In this document: in pieces, positions 7,755-15,305 of the stretch
Numbering within the stretch: position 1 is the first letter of the stretch
Layout of the letters: every line of letters starts with the position of its first letter
Assembly: GCA_002439085.1 (NCBI GenBank)
Contig: DJSW01000030.1
Coordinates: 1-64,000 of the forward strand
Length of the DNA: 64,000 nt
Direction: 5' to 3'
From: Alphaproteobacteria bacterium UBA6324
GTDB lineage: Bacteria; Pseudomonadota; Alphaproteobacteria; CAAGCB01; CAG-977
The notes under the pieces: model-generated
The model's input: only the letters and a program-made list of their open reading frames with translations
Databases searched by the model: none
Told to the model about the DNA's origin: nothing
Translations under genes and position numbers: made by a program

Positions 7755-9616
7755 TTACGCGGGACGGTGACAAAGGAAAAATGCTGACCCGACGGGCGGC
7801 GATGCTGGGCGGTTCGCAACTGTTCCTGTCGTCGATTCTGCTGGGGCGGATGTATTATCTGCAGGTGTTGGAATCCGACCGCTATAAAACGCTGGCGGAG
7901 GAAAACCGCATCAGCACGCGGTTGCTGGCACCGCCGCGCGGATTGATTTTCGACCGGTTCGGTCGGCCTATGGCGCAAAACAACCAGAATTTCCGCGTGC
8001 TGGTCATTTCCGAACAAACCGAAGGCAATTTGAACGCGACGTTGGACGCTTTGAACAAGATTCTGCCGCTGACGGACGGCGAGATTCAGCGTATTCGCAA
8101 AGATGTCCGCCGGTCGCGCGATTTCACGCCCGTGACGATCCGCGAAAACCTGACGTGGGAGCAAATGGCCGCGATTCAGCTGAACGCGCCGGATCTGCCC
8201 GGCATCATCATCGACGAAGGGCTTAGCCGCCACTATCCCTTCAGCGAATCCGCCGCCCACACCGTCGGATACGTCGGCGCCGTGTCGGAAGAGGAAATCG
8301 CCGCCGGAAACCCTCTGCTGCGTTTGCCGGGGTTTCGCGTCGGCAAATCGGGCATCGAGCTGCAATACAACACGGCTTTGTGCGGCAAAGAGGGGGCGCA
8401 GCGCGTCGAAGTCAACGCCGTCGGCCGCGTCATCCGCGAAATCGAACGCGACGAAGGCGTCCCCGGAACGACTTTGCCGTTGACGATTGATATGCGGATT
8501 CAGGAAGTCGCCTATAAAAAAATGCAAAACGAAAGCGGTGCGGCCGTTTTGTTGGATATTTATACGGGCGAAGTGCTGGCGTTGGTGTCAACGCCCAGTT
8601 TCGACCCCAACAAATTCAACCGCGGATTGACACCGGACGAATGGAAAGAGCTGTCGTCCAACGAACGCAATCCTTTGTTGAACAAAGCGTTGGGCGGGCT
8701 GTATTCCCCCGGTTCGACGTTCAAGATGGTCGTCGCGCTGGCCGCGTTGGAAGCCGGCGTCATCCGGCCGGATACCAAGATTTTTTGCGGCGGGCACATT
8801 ATGATGGGCGCGCATCGTTTCCATTGTTGGAAACCGTCCGGACATGGCAACGTCGATTTGAAAGAGGCCTTGATGCATTCGTGCGACATCTATTTTTACG
8901 AAGTCGCGCGCCGCACGGGCATTGACAAAATTTCCGCCATGGCTAAACGGTTCGGGTTCGGAATGCCGACGGGAATCGACCTGCCGGGGGAAAAATCGGG
9001 GCTGATGCCGACGCGGCGGTGGAAAGAACTGATTTTAGGCGAGCAATGGCTGCAGGGCGACACATATAACACGGGCATCGGGCAGGGGTATGTGCTGGCG
9101 ACGCCGATCCAGCTGGCGGTGATGACAGCGATCCTGGCTAATGACGGATACAAGGTCAAACCGACGCTGGTCGTGCCGGACGACCGCAGTCCGTCGGAAT
9201 GCAAGGGCGAATACTTGAACATTCCCAAAAATTATTTGCAAATGATGCGCGACGGGATGTTCGAGGTGGTCAACAACCCCAAAGGAACGGCGAAAACGGC
9301 GCGGTTGAACGTTAACGGCAAGATGATTGCCGGAAAAACGGGGACGACGCAGGTCAAACGCATTTCCATGAAAGAACGTGAACAGGGGATGCGCCGTCAG
9401 GACGAAATCCCGTGGGAGGAACGGAATCACGCTTTATTCGTATCTTTCGGTCCGACGGATAAACCGCGGTACGCTTTGGCGGTTGTGATTGAACACGGCG
9501 GCGGCGGTTCGACATCGGCGGCGCCGATCGCGCGCGCGATCATGGAAGCGGTGCTGAAATTCGATCCGGCGGCGAAAACGCCCAAAACTTTTAAGAAAAA
9601 CGCGGAGAAACTGTGA
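7751..9616 (+). CDS. mrdA: Penicillin-binding protein 2, elongation transpeptidase
   Basis: PBP2 is the monofunctional D,D-transpeptidase that cross-links new peptidoglycan in lateral growth. From the ATG at 7751 (ACAGGG upstream, ATGA overlap with mreD) the protein has 621 residues. A membrane anchor lies near residues 14-34, followed by the dimerisation domain starting at LAPPRGLIFDRFGRP. The transpeptidase motifs are all present: SPGSTFKM (nucleophile serine), SCD in HSCDIYFYE, and GKTGTTQV near the C-terminus. An in-frame ATG at 7781 (MLTRRAAML) is a possible alternative start. It is paired with RodA, the glycosyltransferase that makes the strands it cross-links. Confidence 0.96.
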   Translation: MITRDGDKGKMLTRRAAMLGGSQLFLSSILLGRMYYLQVLESDRYKTLAEENRISTRLLAPPRGLIFDRFGRPMAQNNQNFRVLVISEQTEGNLNATLDALNKILPLTDGEIQRIRKDVRRSRDFTPVTIRENLTWEQMAAIQLNAPDLPGIIIDEGLSRHYPFSESAAHTVGYVGAVSEEEIAAGNPLLRLPGFRVGKSGIELQYNTALCGKEGAQRVEVNAVGRVIREIERDEGVPGTTLPLTIDMRIQEVAYKKMQNESGAAVLLDIYTGEVLALVSTPSFDPNKFNRGLTPDEWKELSSNERNPLLNKALGGLYSPGSTFKMVVALAALEAGVIRPDTKIFCGGHIMMGAHRFHCWKPSGHGNVDLKEALMHSCDIYFYEVARRTGIDKISAMAKRFGFGMPTGIDLPGEKSGLMPTRRWKELILGEQWLQGDTYNTGIGQGYVLATPIQLAVMTAILANDGYKVKPTLVVPDDRSPSECKGEYLNIPKNYLQMMRDGMFEVVNNPKGTAKTARLNVNGKMIAGKTGTTQVKRISMKEREQGMRRQDEIPWEERNHALFVSFGPTDKPRYALAVVIEHGGGGSTSAAPIARAIMEAVLKFDPAAKTPKTFKKNAEKL

Positions 9617-10770
9617 TGGCGGATTTTTCCTCTTTCCGGCTGCGCAACGCCAATATGACGCTGAAAGAACGGTTCATGCGGCTCAGCTGGTGCTACATTT
9701 TTCTGATTTGCATGGTCGCGCTGACGGGGTTCGTCGTTTTGTACGCCGCCGCGAACGGGAATTGGAATCCATGGGCAAGCCGCCAGTTTTCCCGTTTCTG
9801 GCTGGGGTTCGCGATTATGTTGGCCGTCGCGATGATTGATTTGCGGTTTTGGTTGAAATACGCATACGTTTTTTATGTTGGGGCTTTGATCCTGCTGTTT
9901 ATCGTCGAATTTTTCGGTCACGACGCGATGGGGGCGCAGCGCTGGCTGAATCTGGGATTTATTAAAGTCCAGCCGTCGGAATTGATGAAAATCGCGCTGA
10001 TTTTGGCTTTGTCGCGCTATTTTCACGGCAGTTCGCTGCAGGAAATGATGACGATGTCGTCGATCGTCATCCCGTCGTTCATGGTGCTGTTGCCCGTCGC
10101 GCTGGTGCTGAAACAGCCCGATTTGGGAACGGCGGTGCTGATGGGCGCGGGGTCGTTGTCGCTGTTTTTTCTGGTGGGCGTGCAAATGTGGAAATTCGTC
10201 GCGCTGGGGGTGGCGGGGCTGGTGTCCGTTCCGATCGGGTGGCGGTTTTTGCACGATTATCAAAAGGAACGCGTGTTCACCTTTCTCGACCCCGAACGCG
10301 ATCCGCTGGGCAAGGGATACCACATTCTGCAATCCAAAATCACGCTGGGGTCGGGCGGCGTGTTTGGCAAAGGGTTTTTGCAGGGGACGCAAAGCCGACT
10401 GAATTTCCTGCCGGAAAAGCAGACGGACTTCATCTTTACCGTTTTGGCCGAAGAATTCGGGTTGGTCGGATCGGTGGCGCTGTTGCTGCTGTATCTGGCG
10501 CTGATTTTTTACGGGTATGTCATCGCGTTCCGCTCCTCCAGCTTTTTCGGGCGGCTGCTGGCGCTGGGGCTGACCATGAACCTGTTTTTGTACGTGTTCA
10601 TCAATATCGCCATGGTGATGGGGCTGCTGCCCGTCGTCGGCGTGCCGTTGCCGATGATTTCCTACGGCGGCACCGTGATGCTGACCCTGATGTTTTCGTT
10701 CGGTTTGGTCGAATGCGTCAACGTCAACCGCGACGTTCAAATCGGCCGCCGCGGCGCCTACGACGATTAA
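9616..10770 (+). CDS. rodA: SEDS peptidoglycan glycosyltransferase RodA
   Basis: RodA polymerises lipid II into glycan strands in the elongasome. The chain is about 384 residues with ten predicted membrane segments. SEDS hallmarks are visible: GAQRWLNLGFIKVQPSELMK, FTFLDPERDPLGKGYH, KQTDFIFTVLAEEFG and, near the C-terminus, GVPLPMISYGGT. The ATG at 9616 overlaps the TGA of mrdA; a GTG one codon earlier is also open. It is the last gene of the elongasome operon, and no terminator hairpin is obvious directly after it. Confidence 0.96.
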   Translation: MADFSSFRLRNANMTLKERFMRLSWCYIFLICMVALTGFVVLYAAANGNWNPWASRQFSRFWLGFAIMLAVAMIDLRFWLKYAYVFYVGALILLFIVEFFGHDAMGAQRWLNLGFIKVQPSELMKIALILALSRYFHGSSLQEMMTMSSIVIPSFMVLLPVALVLKQPDLGTAVLMGAGSLSLFFLVGVQMWKFVALGVAGLVSVPIGWRFLHDYQKERVFTFLDPERDPLGKGYHILQSKITLGSGGVFGKGFLQGTQSRLNFLPEKQTDFIFTVLAEEFGLVGSVALLLLYLALIFYGYVIAFRSSSFFGRLLALGLTMNLFLYVFINIAMVMGLLPVVGVPLPMISYGGTVMLTLMFSFGLVECVNVNRDVQIGRRGAYDD

Positions 10771-10787
10771 AAACGGAACGCTTTTTC

Positions 10788-10868
10788 GGAAAAACGTGAT
10801 TTTTAAAGTTGTTTTTATGTTGAAAAACGTGATTTTCAAGGTAGAATTATATCGGAAAAACGTGATTC
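10788..10868. repeat. Three direct repeats on a 33-bp pitch
   Basis: The 12-mer AAAAACGTGATT occurs at 10790-10801, 10823-10834 and 10856-10867, so successive copies are exactly 33 bases apart, close to three helical turns. Two of the copies extend leftward as CGG and all three share at least a G before the A-run. The intervening 21 bases differ between copies. The array ends 22 bases before the start of the AAA_14 gene, so it lies in its promoter or leader. Repeats this short are not a CRISPR array. They could be an iterated protein-binding site or part of a mobile unit. Confidence 0.85.
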
Positions 10869-10889
10869 CTTTGAAAACGGAGAACCGGT

Positions 10890-12233
10890 ATGTTCAGGAA
10901 AGCCGAGCAAAAATTTCAAGAATGGAAAAACAATCCCGATAAAAAAGCGTTGCTGGTGACAGGGGCGCGTCAAATCGGAAAAACATACTTGGTGCGCCAA
11001 TTCGGAAAGGCGAACTATGACAAGTTCGTCGAGATCAATTTTTTGACGCAGCCAAGCGCGGCGGACATTTTCAAAGGCGATTTGAACGCGGACACGTTGG
11101 TTATGAACCTGACCGCTTTTTTGGGAACGTCTTTGGAAAAAGGCAAAACGCTGGTTTTTCTGGATGAGATTCAGGAATGTCCGAACGCGCGGACGGCAAT
11201 CAAGTTTCTGGTTGACGACGGGCGTTTTGATTACATTGAATCCGGTTCTTTGCTGGGCGTGAATTATAAACACGTTCCGTCTTTTCCCGTCGGGTACGAA
11301 CAAACCTTTCAAATGTATCCGATGGATTTTGAAGAGTTTTGTCTGGCGAACGGCGTTCAGCCGGAAACGATCAAATATTTGAACGATTGTTTCGACCGGC
11401 ACGAATCGGTATCGGAGGTTGTTCATAATAAAATGACCGATCTGTTCCGGTATTATGTCATTGTCGGCGGAATGCCCGCGGTTGTTCAGACTTTTATCGA
11501 CACGCACGACATCGGACGGGTCGTCGCTTTGCAAAGGGATATTTTAGCGCAATATCAACAGGACATCAGCCAATATACGCGGGAAAAGAAAGCGAAAGTT
11601 AAAAATATTTTCGATCAAATTCCGGCGCAGCTGGACGATAAAAACAGGCGGTTCTCCTTAGCCGCCATTGATAAAAAAGTGCGTCTGCGCGAATACGAAG
11701 ACGCCTTTCTGTGGTTGCAGGACGCGGGTGTTGCTTTGCCGTGCTACAATTTGTTCGAACCCAAAATTCCGTTGAAGATCAACGAACAGAGTCGTTTGTT
11801 CAAACTGTTTATGAACGATACGGGGTTGCTTTGCGCAATGGGAATGGAGAACGTCCAGTTCGATATTTTGCAAGGCAATATGGCAGTCAATATGGGCGGC
11901 GTTCTGGAAAACGTGTTCGCGCAGATATTAAAAGCGAACGGTTTTGCGCTTCGCTATTTGAACAAAAAAAGCGTCGGAGAATTGGATTTTGTCGTTCAGC
12001 GCGGGAACAAAGTCGTTCCCGTCGAAATCAAATCGGGCAAGGACTACAAAAAACACGCCGCTTTGGACAAAGCTTTAAGCGTTGAAGAATGGGCTTTGGA
12101 ACAAGGCGTTGTTTTTTGTTTGGGCAATATCGAAACAAGCGGGCGGATTCTTTATTTGCCGTGGTACATGGCGATGTTTTTCAAACAGCGGGATTTAAGC
12201 GGTTTGAAAGTGGCTGTGGACGTGAATTTCTGA
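10890..12233 (+). CDS. AAA_14 ATPase with C-terminal DUF4143 domain
   Basis: The N-terminal half is an AAA ATPase: Walker A GARQIGKTYLVRQF near residue 26 and Walker B TLVFLDEIQE near residue 90, followed by ESGSLLGV. The C-terminal third is DUF4143, whose core ELDFVVQRGNKVVPVEIKSG keeps the D...E-x-K pattern of the PD-(D/E)xK nuclease superfamily. The 447-residue length is normal. These proteins are numerous and patchily distributed in gut bacteria and archaea, often in mobile contexts; their cellular role is not established. The gene stands alone between the elongasome operon and a tRNA gene, with repeats before it and a terminator after it, consistent with an acquired single-gene insert. 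Confidence 0.9.
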   Translation: MFRKAEQKFQEWKNNPDKKALLVTGARQIGKTYLVRQFGKANYDKFVEINFLTQPSAADIFKGDLNADTLVMNLTAFLGTSLEKGKTLVFLDEIQECPNARTAIKFLVDDGRFDYIESGSLLGVNYKHVPSFPVGYEQTFQMYPMDFEEFCLANGVQPETIKYLNDCFDRHESVSEVVHNKMTDLFRYYVIVGGMPAVVQTFIDTHDIGRVVALQRDILAQYQQDISQYTREKKAKVKNIFDQIPAQLDDKNRRFSLAAIDKKVRLREYEDAFLWLQDAGVALPCYNLFEPKIPLKINEQSRLFKLFMNDTGLLCAMGMENVQFDILQGNMAVNMGGVLENVFAQILKANGFALRYLNKKSVGELDFVVQRGNKVVPVEIKSGKDYKKHAALDKALSVEEWALEQGVVFCLGNIETSGRILYLPWYMAMFFKQRDLSGLKVAVDVNF

Positions 12234-12246
12234 AAAATACCGCAAA

Positions 12247-12280
12247 ACAAAACCCCCGAGCAAGTCGGAGGTTTTTATTT
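12247..12280 (+). terminator. Intrinsic terminator after the AAA_14 gene
   Basis: An imperfect ten-pair stem built on CCGA/TCGG with AAACC/GGTTT flanks is followed by TTTTTATTTT. It ends one base before the 3' end of the oppositely oriented tRNA gene. Confidence 0.8.
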
Positions 12281-12357
12281 TGGTGATCCCGCCGCGATTC
12301 GAACGCGGGACCCACAGCTTAGAAGGCTGTTGCTCTATCCAGCTGAGCTACGGGACC
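12281..12357 (-). tRNA. tRNA-Arg (anticodon TCT)
   Basis: The minus strand folds as a full cloverleaf of 77 bases. The acceptor stem GGTCCCG/CGGGATC is closed by discriminator A and an encoded CCA. The D arm is GCTC/GAGC, the anticodon stem ACAGC/GCTGT with loop CTTCTAA, and the T arm CCGCG-TTCGAAT-CGCGG. The anticodon TCT reads AGA and AGG. Its 3' end faces the AAA_14 gene, the side at which integrative elements usually insert, but I found no repeated copy of the tRNA end. Confidence 0.97.
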
Positions 12358-12414
12358 ACACGCTTTATTGTTTATCCCGAAACCCAATGTCTGGCAAGCT
12401 TTATTTTATTCATG

Positions 12415-13146
12415 TCATGTCGCGAAGCTTTTGACCAGACTGCCGACCAGCATATACCACCCGTCAACGACGACGAAGAAAATCAGTTTGAACGGCATGG
12501 ACAGCATGGACGGCGGCAGCATCATCATGCCCATGCTCATCAGCACGGACGCCACCACCATGTCAATGATCAGAAACGGCACGAAAATCAGAAACCCGAT
12601 TTCAAAAGCGCGGCGCAGTTCGCTGATCATAAACGCCGGAACCAGCGATGTCAGCGGCGTGTCTTCGGGTTTTTCGACTTCGGGCGTTTTGGAAAAGTCC
12701 ATGAACAGCTGCAAATCCTTTTCGCGGACGTTTTTTAGCATGAATTCCTTGAACGGGGCGACGGTGCGTTCGACGGCGGTTTTCGTTTCGATCCGTTCTT
12801 CGATCAGCGGGTGGATGCCGTTGTCCCACGCCTTTTCAAACGTCGGGGTCATGATGAACCCCGTCATAAACAGCGCCAAAGCGACCAGCACCATGTTGGA
12901 CGGGGTTTGCGAGGTTCCTAGCGCCTGCCGCGTGATCGACAGGACGACGGCGATGCGCGTGAACGACGTGACCATGATCAAAATGCTGGGGGCGACGGAC
13001 AGCACCGTCAGCAGCAAGACCAGCTGGACGATTCTGGCGGTCGAAGACCCGCCCGTGTCGCCCAAATCAATGTTGACGCTTTGCGCGGCGGCGGGCAAAG
13101 CCGTCAGGCACAAAACCGTTAAAGCGATCGCGATTTTCCTAAGCAT
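12415..13146 (-). CDS. fliP: Flagellar export-gate protein FliP
   Basis: FliP is a core membrane protein of the flagellar type III export gate with FliQ and FliR. The chain has 243 residues from the ATG at 13146. A cleavable signal peptide ending in ALPAAAQ is typical of FliP. Family motifs include MVTSFTRIAVVLS, FMTGFIMTPTFEKAW and the C-terminal MMMLPPSMLSMPFKL. Its start overlaps the end of fliO. fliQ, fliR and flhA are not in this window, so the apparatus is encoded in scattered clusters. Confidence 0.96.
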   Translation of the reverse strand: MLRKIAIALTVLCLTALPAAAQSVNIDLGDTGGSSTARIVQLVLLLTVLSVAPSILIMVTSFTRIAVVLSITRQALGTSQTPSNMVLVALALFMTGFIMTPTFEKAWDNGIHPLIEERIETKTAVERTVAPFKEFMLKNVREKDLQLFMDFSKTPEVEKPEDTPLTSLVPAFMISELRRAFEIGFLIFVPFLIIDMVVASVLMSMGMMMLPPSMLSMPFKLIFFVVVDGWYMLVGSLVKSFAT

Positions 13147-13453
13147 CAATCAATTCGTCCCCGAAATTCCGGCCGTCATTATCCCTGTTTGCGGAAAAAG
13201 AATCAACCACCGTGTTCGTTTCCCCCGTCAACAAAAGGTATTCCCTGCCTTTGTACTGCGCCAGAACCAGCCTGTTTTTCGGATCGACGGGTTTGATTTC
13301 CAGCAATTCAACCGCGCCGTTTTTTTTCATGGCGGGCAGGCCGGCGATCAAACCGCCGCCGAACCGTTTAAACAGGTACGACAGCAGGAAAATGATGCCG
13401 ACGACAAAGATCAGCCCTGAAAGCGCCAACAGAAAAGAGGGTTCGTGTTCCAT
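13139..13453 (-). CDS. fliO: Flagellar biosynthesis protein FliO
   Basis: FliO is a small bitopic protein that helps assemble the FliP ring. This 104-residue protein has one N-terminal membrane segment (LSGLIFVVGIIFLLSYLF) followed by a small cytosolic beta domain. LLEIKPVDPKNRLVLAQYKG matches the FliO consensus, where a conserved lysine and DxxRLVL segment recur. The position directly upstream of fliP and the 8-base overlap with it support the call. Confidence 0.9.
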   Translation of the reverse strand: MEHEPSFLLALSGLIFVVGIIFLLSYLFKRFGGGLIAGLPAMKKNGAVELLEIKPVDPKNRLVLAQYKGREYLLLTGETNTVVDSFSANRDNDGRNFGDELIDA

Positions 13454-13463
13454 GATTTTTCTT

Positions 13464-13724
13464 TCAAATTCGGGTCAGGGCGCCGTACCGGTCGTCCATC
13501 GCGCGGCGGAATGAATCCATTTGTTCGTTCAGCCGGATCATCAGCGGTTTCAACGGGGCGCACGGCGCGTATCCGGCCGATTTGACGGATTGGCAGATCG
13601 AATCGACCATGTTTTTCAGCGACGCGATATCCACCAGCCGGCCGGCGTTCATCAAATCGGTTGCCGCTGTCAACAGGGCGGACGCTTTTTCCATTTCGGA
13701 TTGAATGTCGGATGTCGATGTCAT
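13464..13724 (-). CDS. Small helical protein in the flagellar cluster
   Basis: I do not recognise this 86-residue protein. It is predicted to be largely alpha-helical, with no signal peptide or membrane segment. Its start overlaps the stop of the FlhB-like gene (ATGA) and fliO follows 10 bases downstream, so it belongs to the same operon. Size, helicity and position would suit a flagellar chaperone-like protein, but that is inference only. Confidence 0.7.
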   Translation of the reverse strand: MTSTSDIQSEMEKASALLTAATDLMNAGRLVDIASLKNMVDSICQSVKSAGYAPCAPLKPLMIRLNEQMDSFRRAMDDRYGALTRI

Positions 13725-14008
13725 TCTGTCAGTCCCTTTGCTTCGGCGGAAGCGTTCAATTCATAAATGTAGGAAAGAATCTCGGCGACGGCGGCGAACG
13801 CTTCGGGCGGGATTTCCGCGTCCAGATCGACGGCCGCCAGAATTTCCGCCAGATCGGCGTCCCGACGGACTTTGACCCCCGCGGCGAACGCCAGATCCAA
13901 AATCCGTTCGGCGACGTGTCCGTACCCGCCGGCGACGACCGTGGGCGTTTCCCCCGTTTCCGGATCAAATTTCAAAGCCGCCGCGACGGTGCGTTTTTCC
14001 TGCGCCAT
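13721..14008 (-). CDS. FlhB C-terminal-like export protein
   Basis: This 95-residue protein corresponds to the cytosolic C-terminal domain of FlhB/YscU and has no membrane domain. The segments AAALKFDPETGETPTVVAGG, GVKVRRDADLAEILA and EIPPEAFAAVAEILSYIYEL follow the FlhB-C consensus. The NPTH self-cleavage motif of full FlhB is absent. Free-standing proteins of this kind occur beside flagellar genes in many alphaproteobacteria and other phyla, and may substitute for or modulate FlhB-C. It is the first gene of the minus-strand flhB-like, 86-aa, fliO, fliP cluster. Confidence 0.85.
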   Translation of the reverse strand: MAQEKRTVAAALKFDPETGETPTVVAGGYGHVAERILDLAFAAGVKVRRDADLAEILAAVDLDAEIPPEAFAAVAEILSYIYELNASAEAKGLTE

Positions 14009-14117
14009 ATCCGACTCCGTTTCTTTCAGGTCGAGTCTGACTCGGCGGGCTTAAAAAAAATTTAACGGCGGCGGGGATGTGTGGTATCCTTTAAAAAACA
14101 ATAAAAGGATCAGGATT

Positions 14118-15236
14118 ATGGATGCCTCTTCGCGCCGGAATTTGTCCCGTTTGCTGAAACAGGCGGGGGAAAAGCCCGTCACCGTCTTTACGGATCTGGA
14201 CATGACTTCGTGCGTTGAAAAAAACGCGGATTACGCGGCGGAAAACAAGGCGGAAACCGGCAAGGACGGATGCTATATGCAGCCCGACATCCGCCGCGCG
14301 CTGACGGCTTTGCCCGAAACGGGCGGGGCGTGTTTCATCGTGACGGGGCGGCATTGGGCGGACGCGCGCGTCAACGACGTGACGGGGGAAAAAGTGCCGG
14401 ACGGGGCTTTCCATGATTTGCTGGGCGGCGTGAAGGAATTTGAAAACGCCGATGTCGTCGCCGGACACGGGCGTTTGGTCGTCGAAAACGGGCGAACGCG
14501 GGTTTTGCGCCGCGCCGCGACGCCCGAAGACGCGCTGAAAGAACAGAAATTCGAGCGTTACGTCGGGGAAAGCGTTTTGGCGTTGAAACAGGAAATCTTC
14601 AAGCGTTGGCCGGAGTCGTGCGGCAAAATCCTCGCCGAATACAAAAAGCATCTGAGCTATCTGAATCTGGCGGGATTTATCAAAGAATCGCCCGACAAAG
14701 GCAAAGAGATGTTCGATTTTGTCGATGCGCGCATGAAACAGGTGATGGACGGCCGCAATCCCGACGGGTCGAAAAACGAAAACGCGCCCGAAAACCCGAA
14801 CGGCGCGCTGTTTTACACGGTCGAACCGACGGGGTCAATGGAAATCCGTTCCAGAAACCAGAGCAAGCGCAACGGAGTGGAGCAGTCCGGATTTCTGGAT
14901 CGGGCGTTTGAAAAGGGCGGCCCCGTTTTGGTGCTGGGCGACAGTCTGGCGAAAAACGGCACCGACCGCGACATGGTCGAAGCCGTGCGCGATTATTTTG
15001 AATCCAAGGGCGCGGCCGATCGCGTCTTTGTCGTCCATGTGATGAACGGCGAGAAAAACCGCGTCACGGATAAATCGGACAAATGTTTCCCGACGATCGC
15101 GGTCAAAGATCCGGACGAGCTGGGACAGGTTTTGAAAATGACGGTCGGACAGACCCGTGCCCGCGCCGGAAAGCAGGCGTCCGTCGCCCGATCCGCCGTC
15201 GCGCAAACCGTTCTGTCCGCCCGCCGCGGCAGATAG
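14118..15236 (+). CDS. HAD-superfamily phosphatase, trehalose-phosphatase-like
   Basis: The protein has 372 residues from the ATG at 14118, which has AAGGATCAGG upstream. HAD motif I is VFTDLDMTS near residue 25 with both aspartates, motif II is FIVTGR, and motif IV is VLGDSLAKNGTDRDM, where the acidic residues bind magnesium. This order and the VTGR form resemble the trehalose-6-phosphate phosphatase/Cof branch. It is about 100 residues longer than an ordinary OtsB, with the extra sequence in the cap region and in a basic C-terminal tail. No trehalose synthase gene is nearby, so the substrate is unknown. Confidence 0.7.
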   Translation: MDASSRRNLSRLLKQAGEKPVTVFTDLDMTSCVEKNADYAAENKAETGKDGCYMQPDIRRALTALPETGGACFIVTGRHWADARVNDVTGEKVPDGAFHDLLGGVKEFENADVVAGHGRLVVENGRTRVLRRAATPEDALKEQKFERYVGESVLALKQEIFKRWPESCGKILAEYKKHLSYLNLAGFIKESPDKGKEMFDFVDARMKQVMDGRNPDGSKNENAPENPNGALFYTVEPTGSMEIRSRNQSKRNGVEQSGFLDRAFEKGGPVLVLGDSLAKNGTDRDMVEAVRDYFESKGAADRVFVVHVMNGEKNRVTDKSDKCFPTIAVKDPDELGQVLKMTVGQTRARAGKQASVARSAVAQTVLSARRGR

Positions 15237-15305
15237 TTTTTCCTTGTTTTTCCCGTTTTGGGCGTGTAGGGATTGATGAAATTCCCTTAACGCCGAGGTT
15301 TCGTT

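Noticed and set aside
10788..10868. Regular short repeats considered as a CRISPR array.
   Set aside because: The repeat is only 12-14 bases with 3 copies and 19-21-base gaps, and no cas gene is near.
13721..14008. FlhB-like protein considered as a fragment of broken flhB.
   Set aside because: Free-standing FlhB-C proteins of this size are a known family, and the gene has its own start and an operon position with no membrane-domain remnant.
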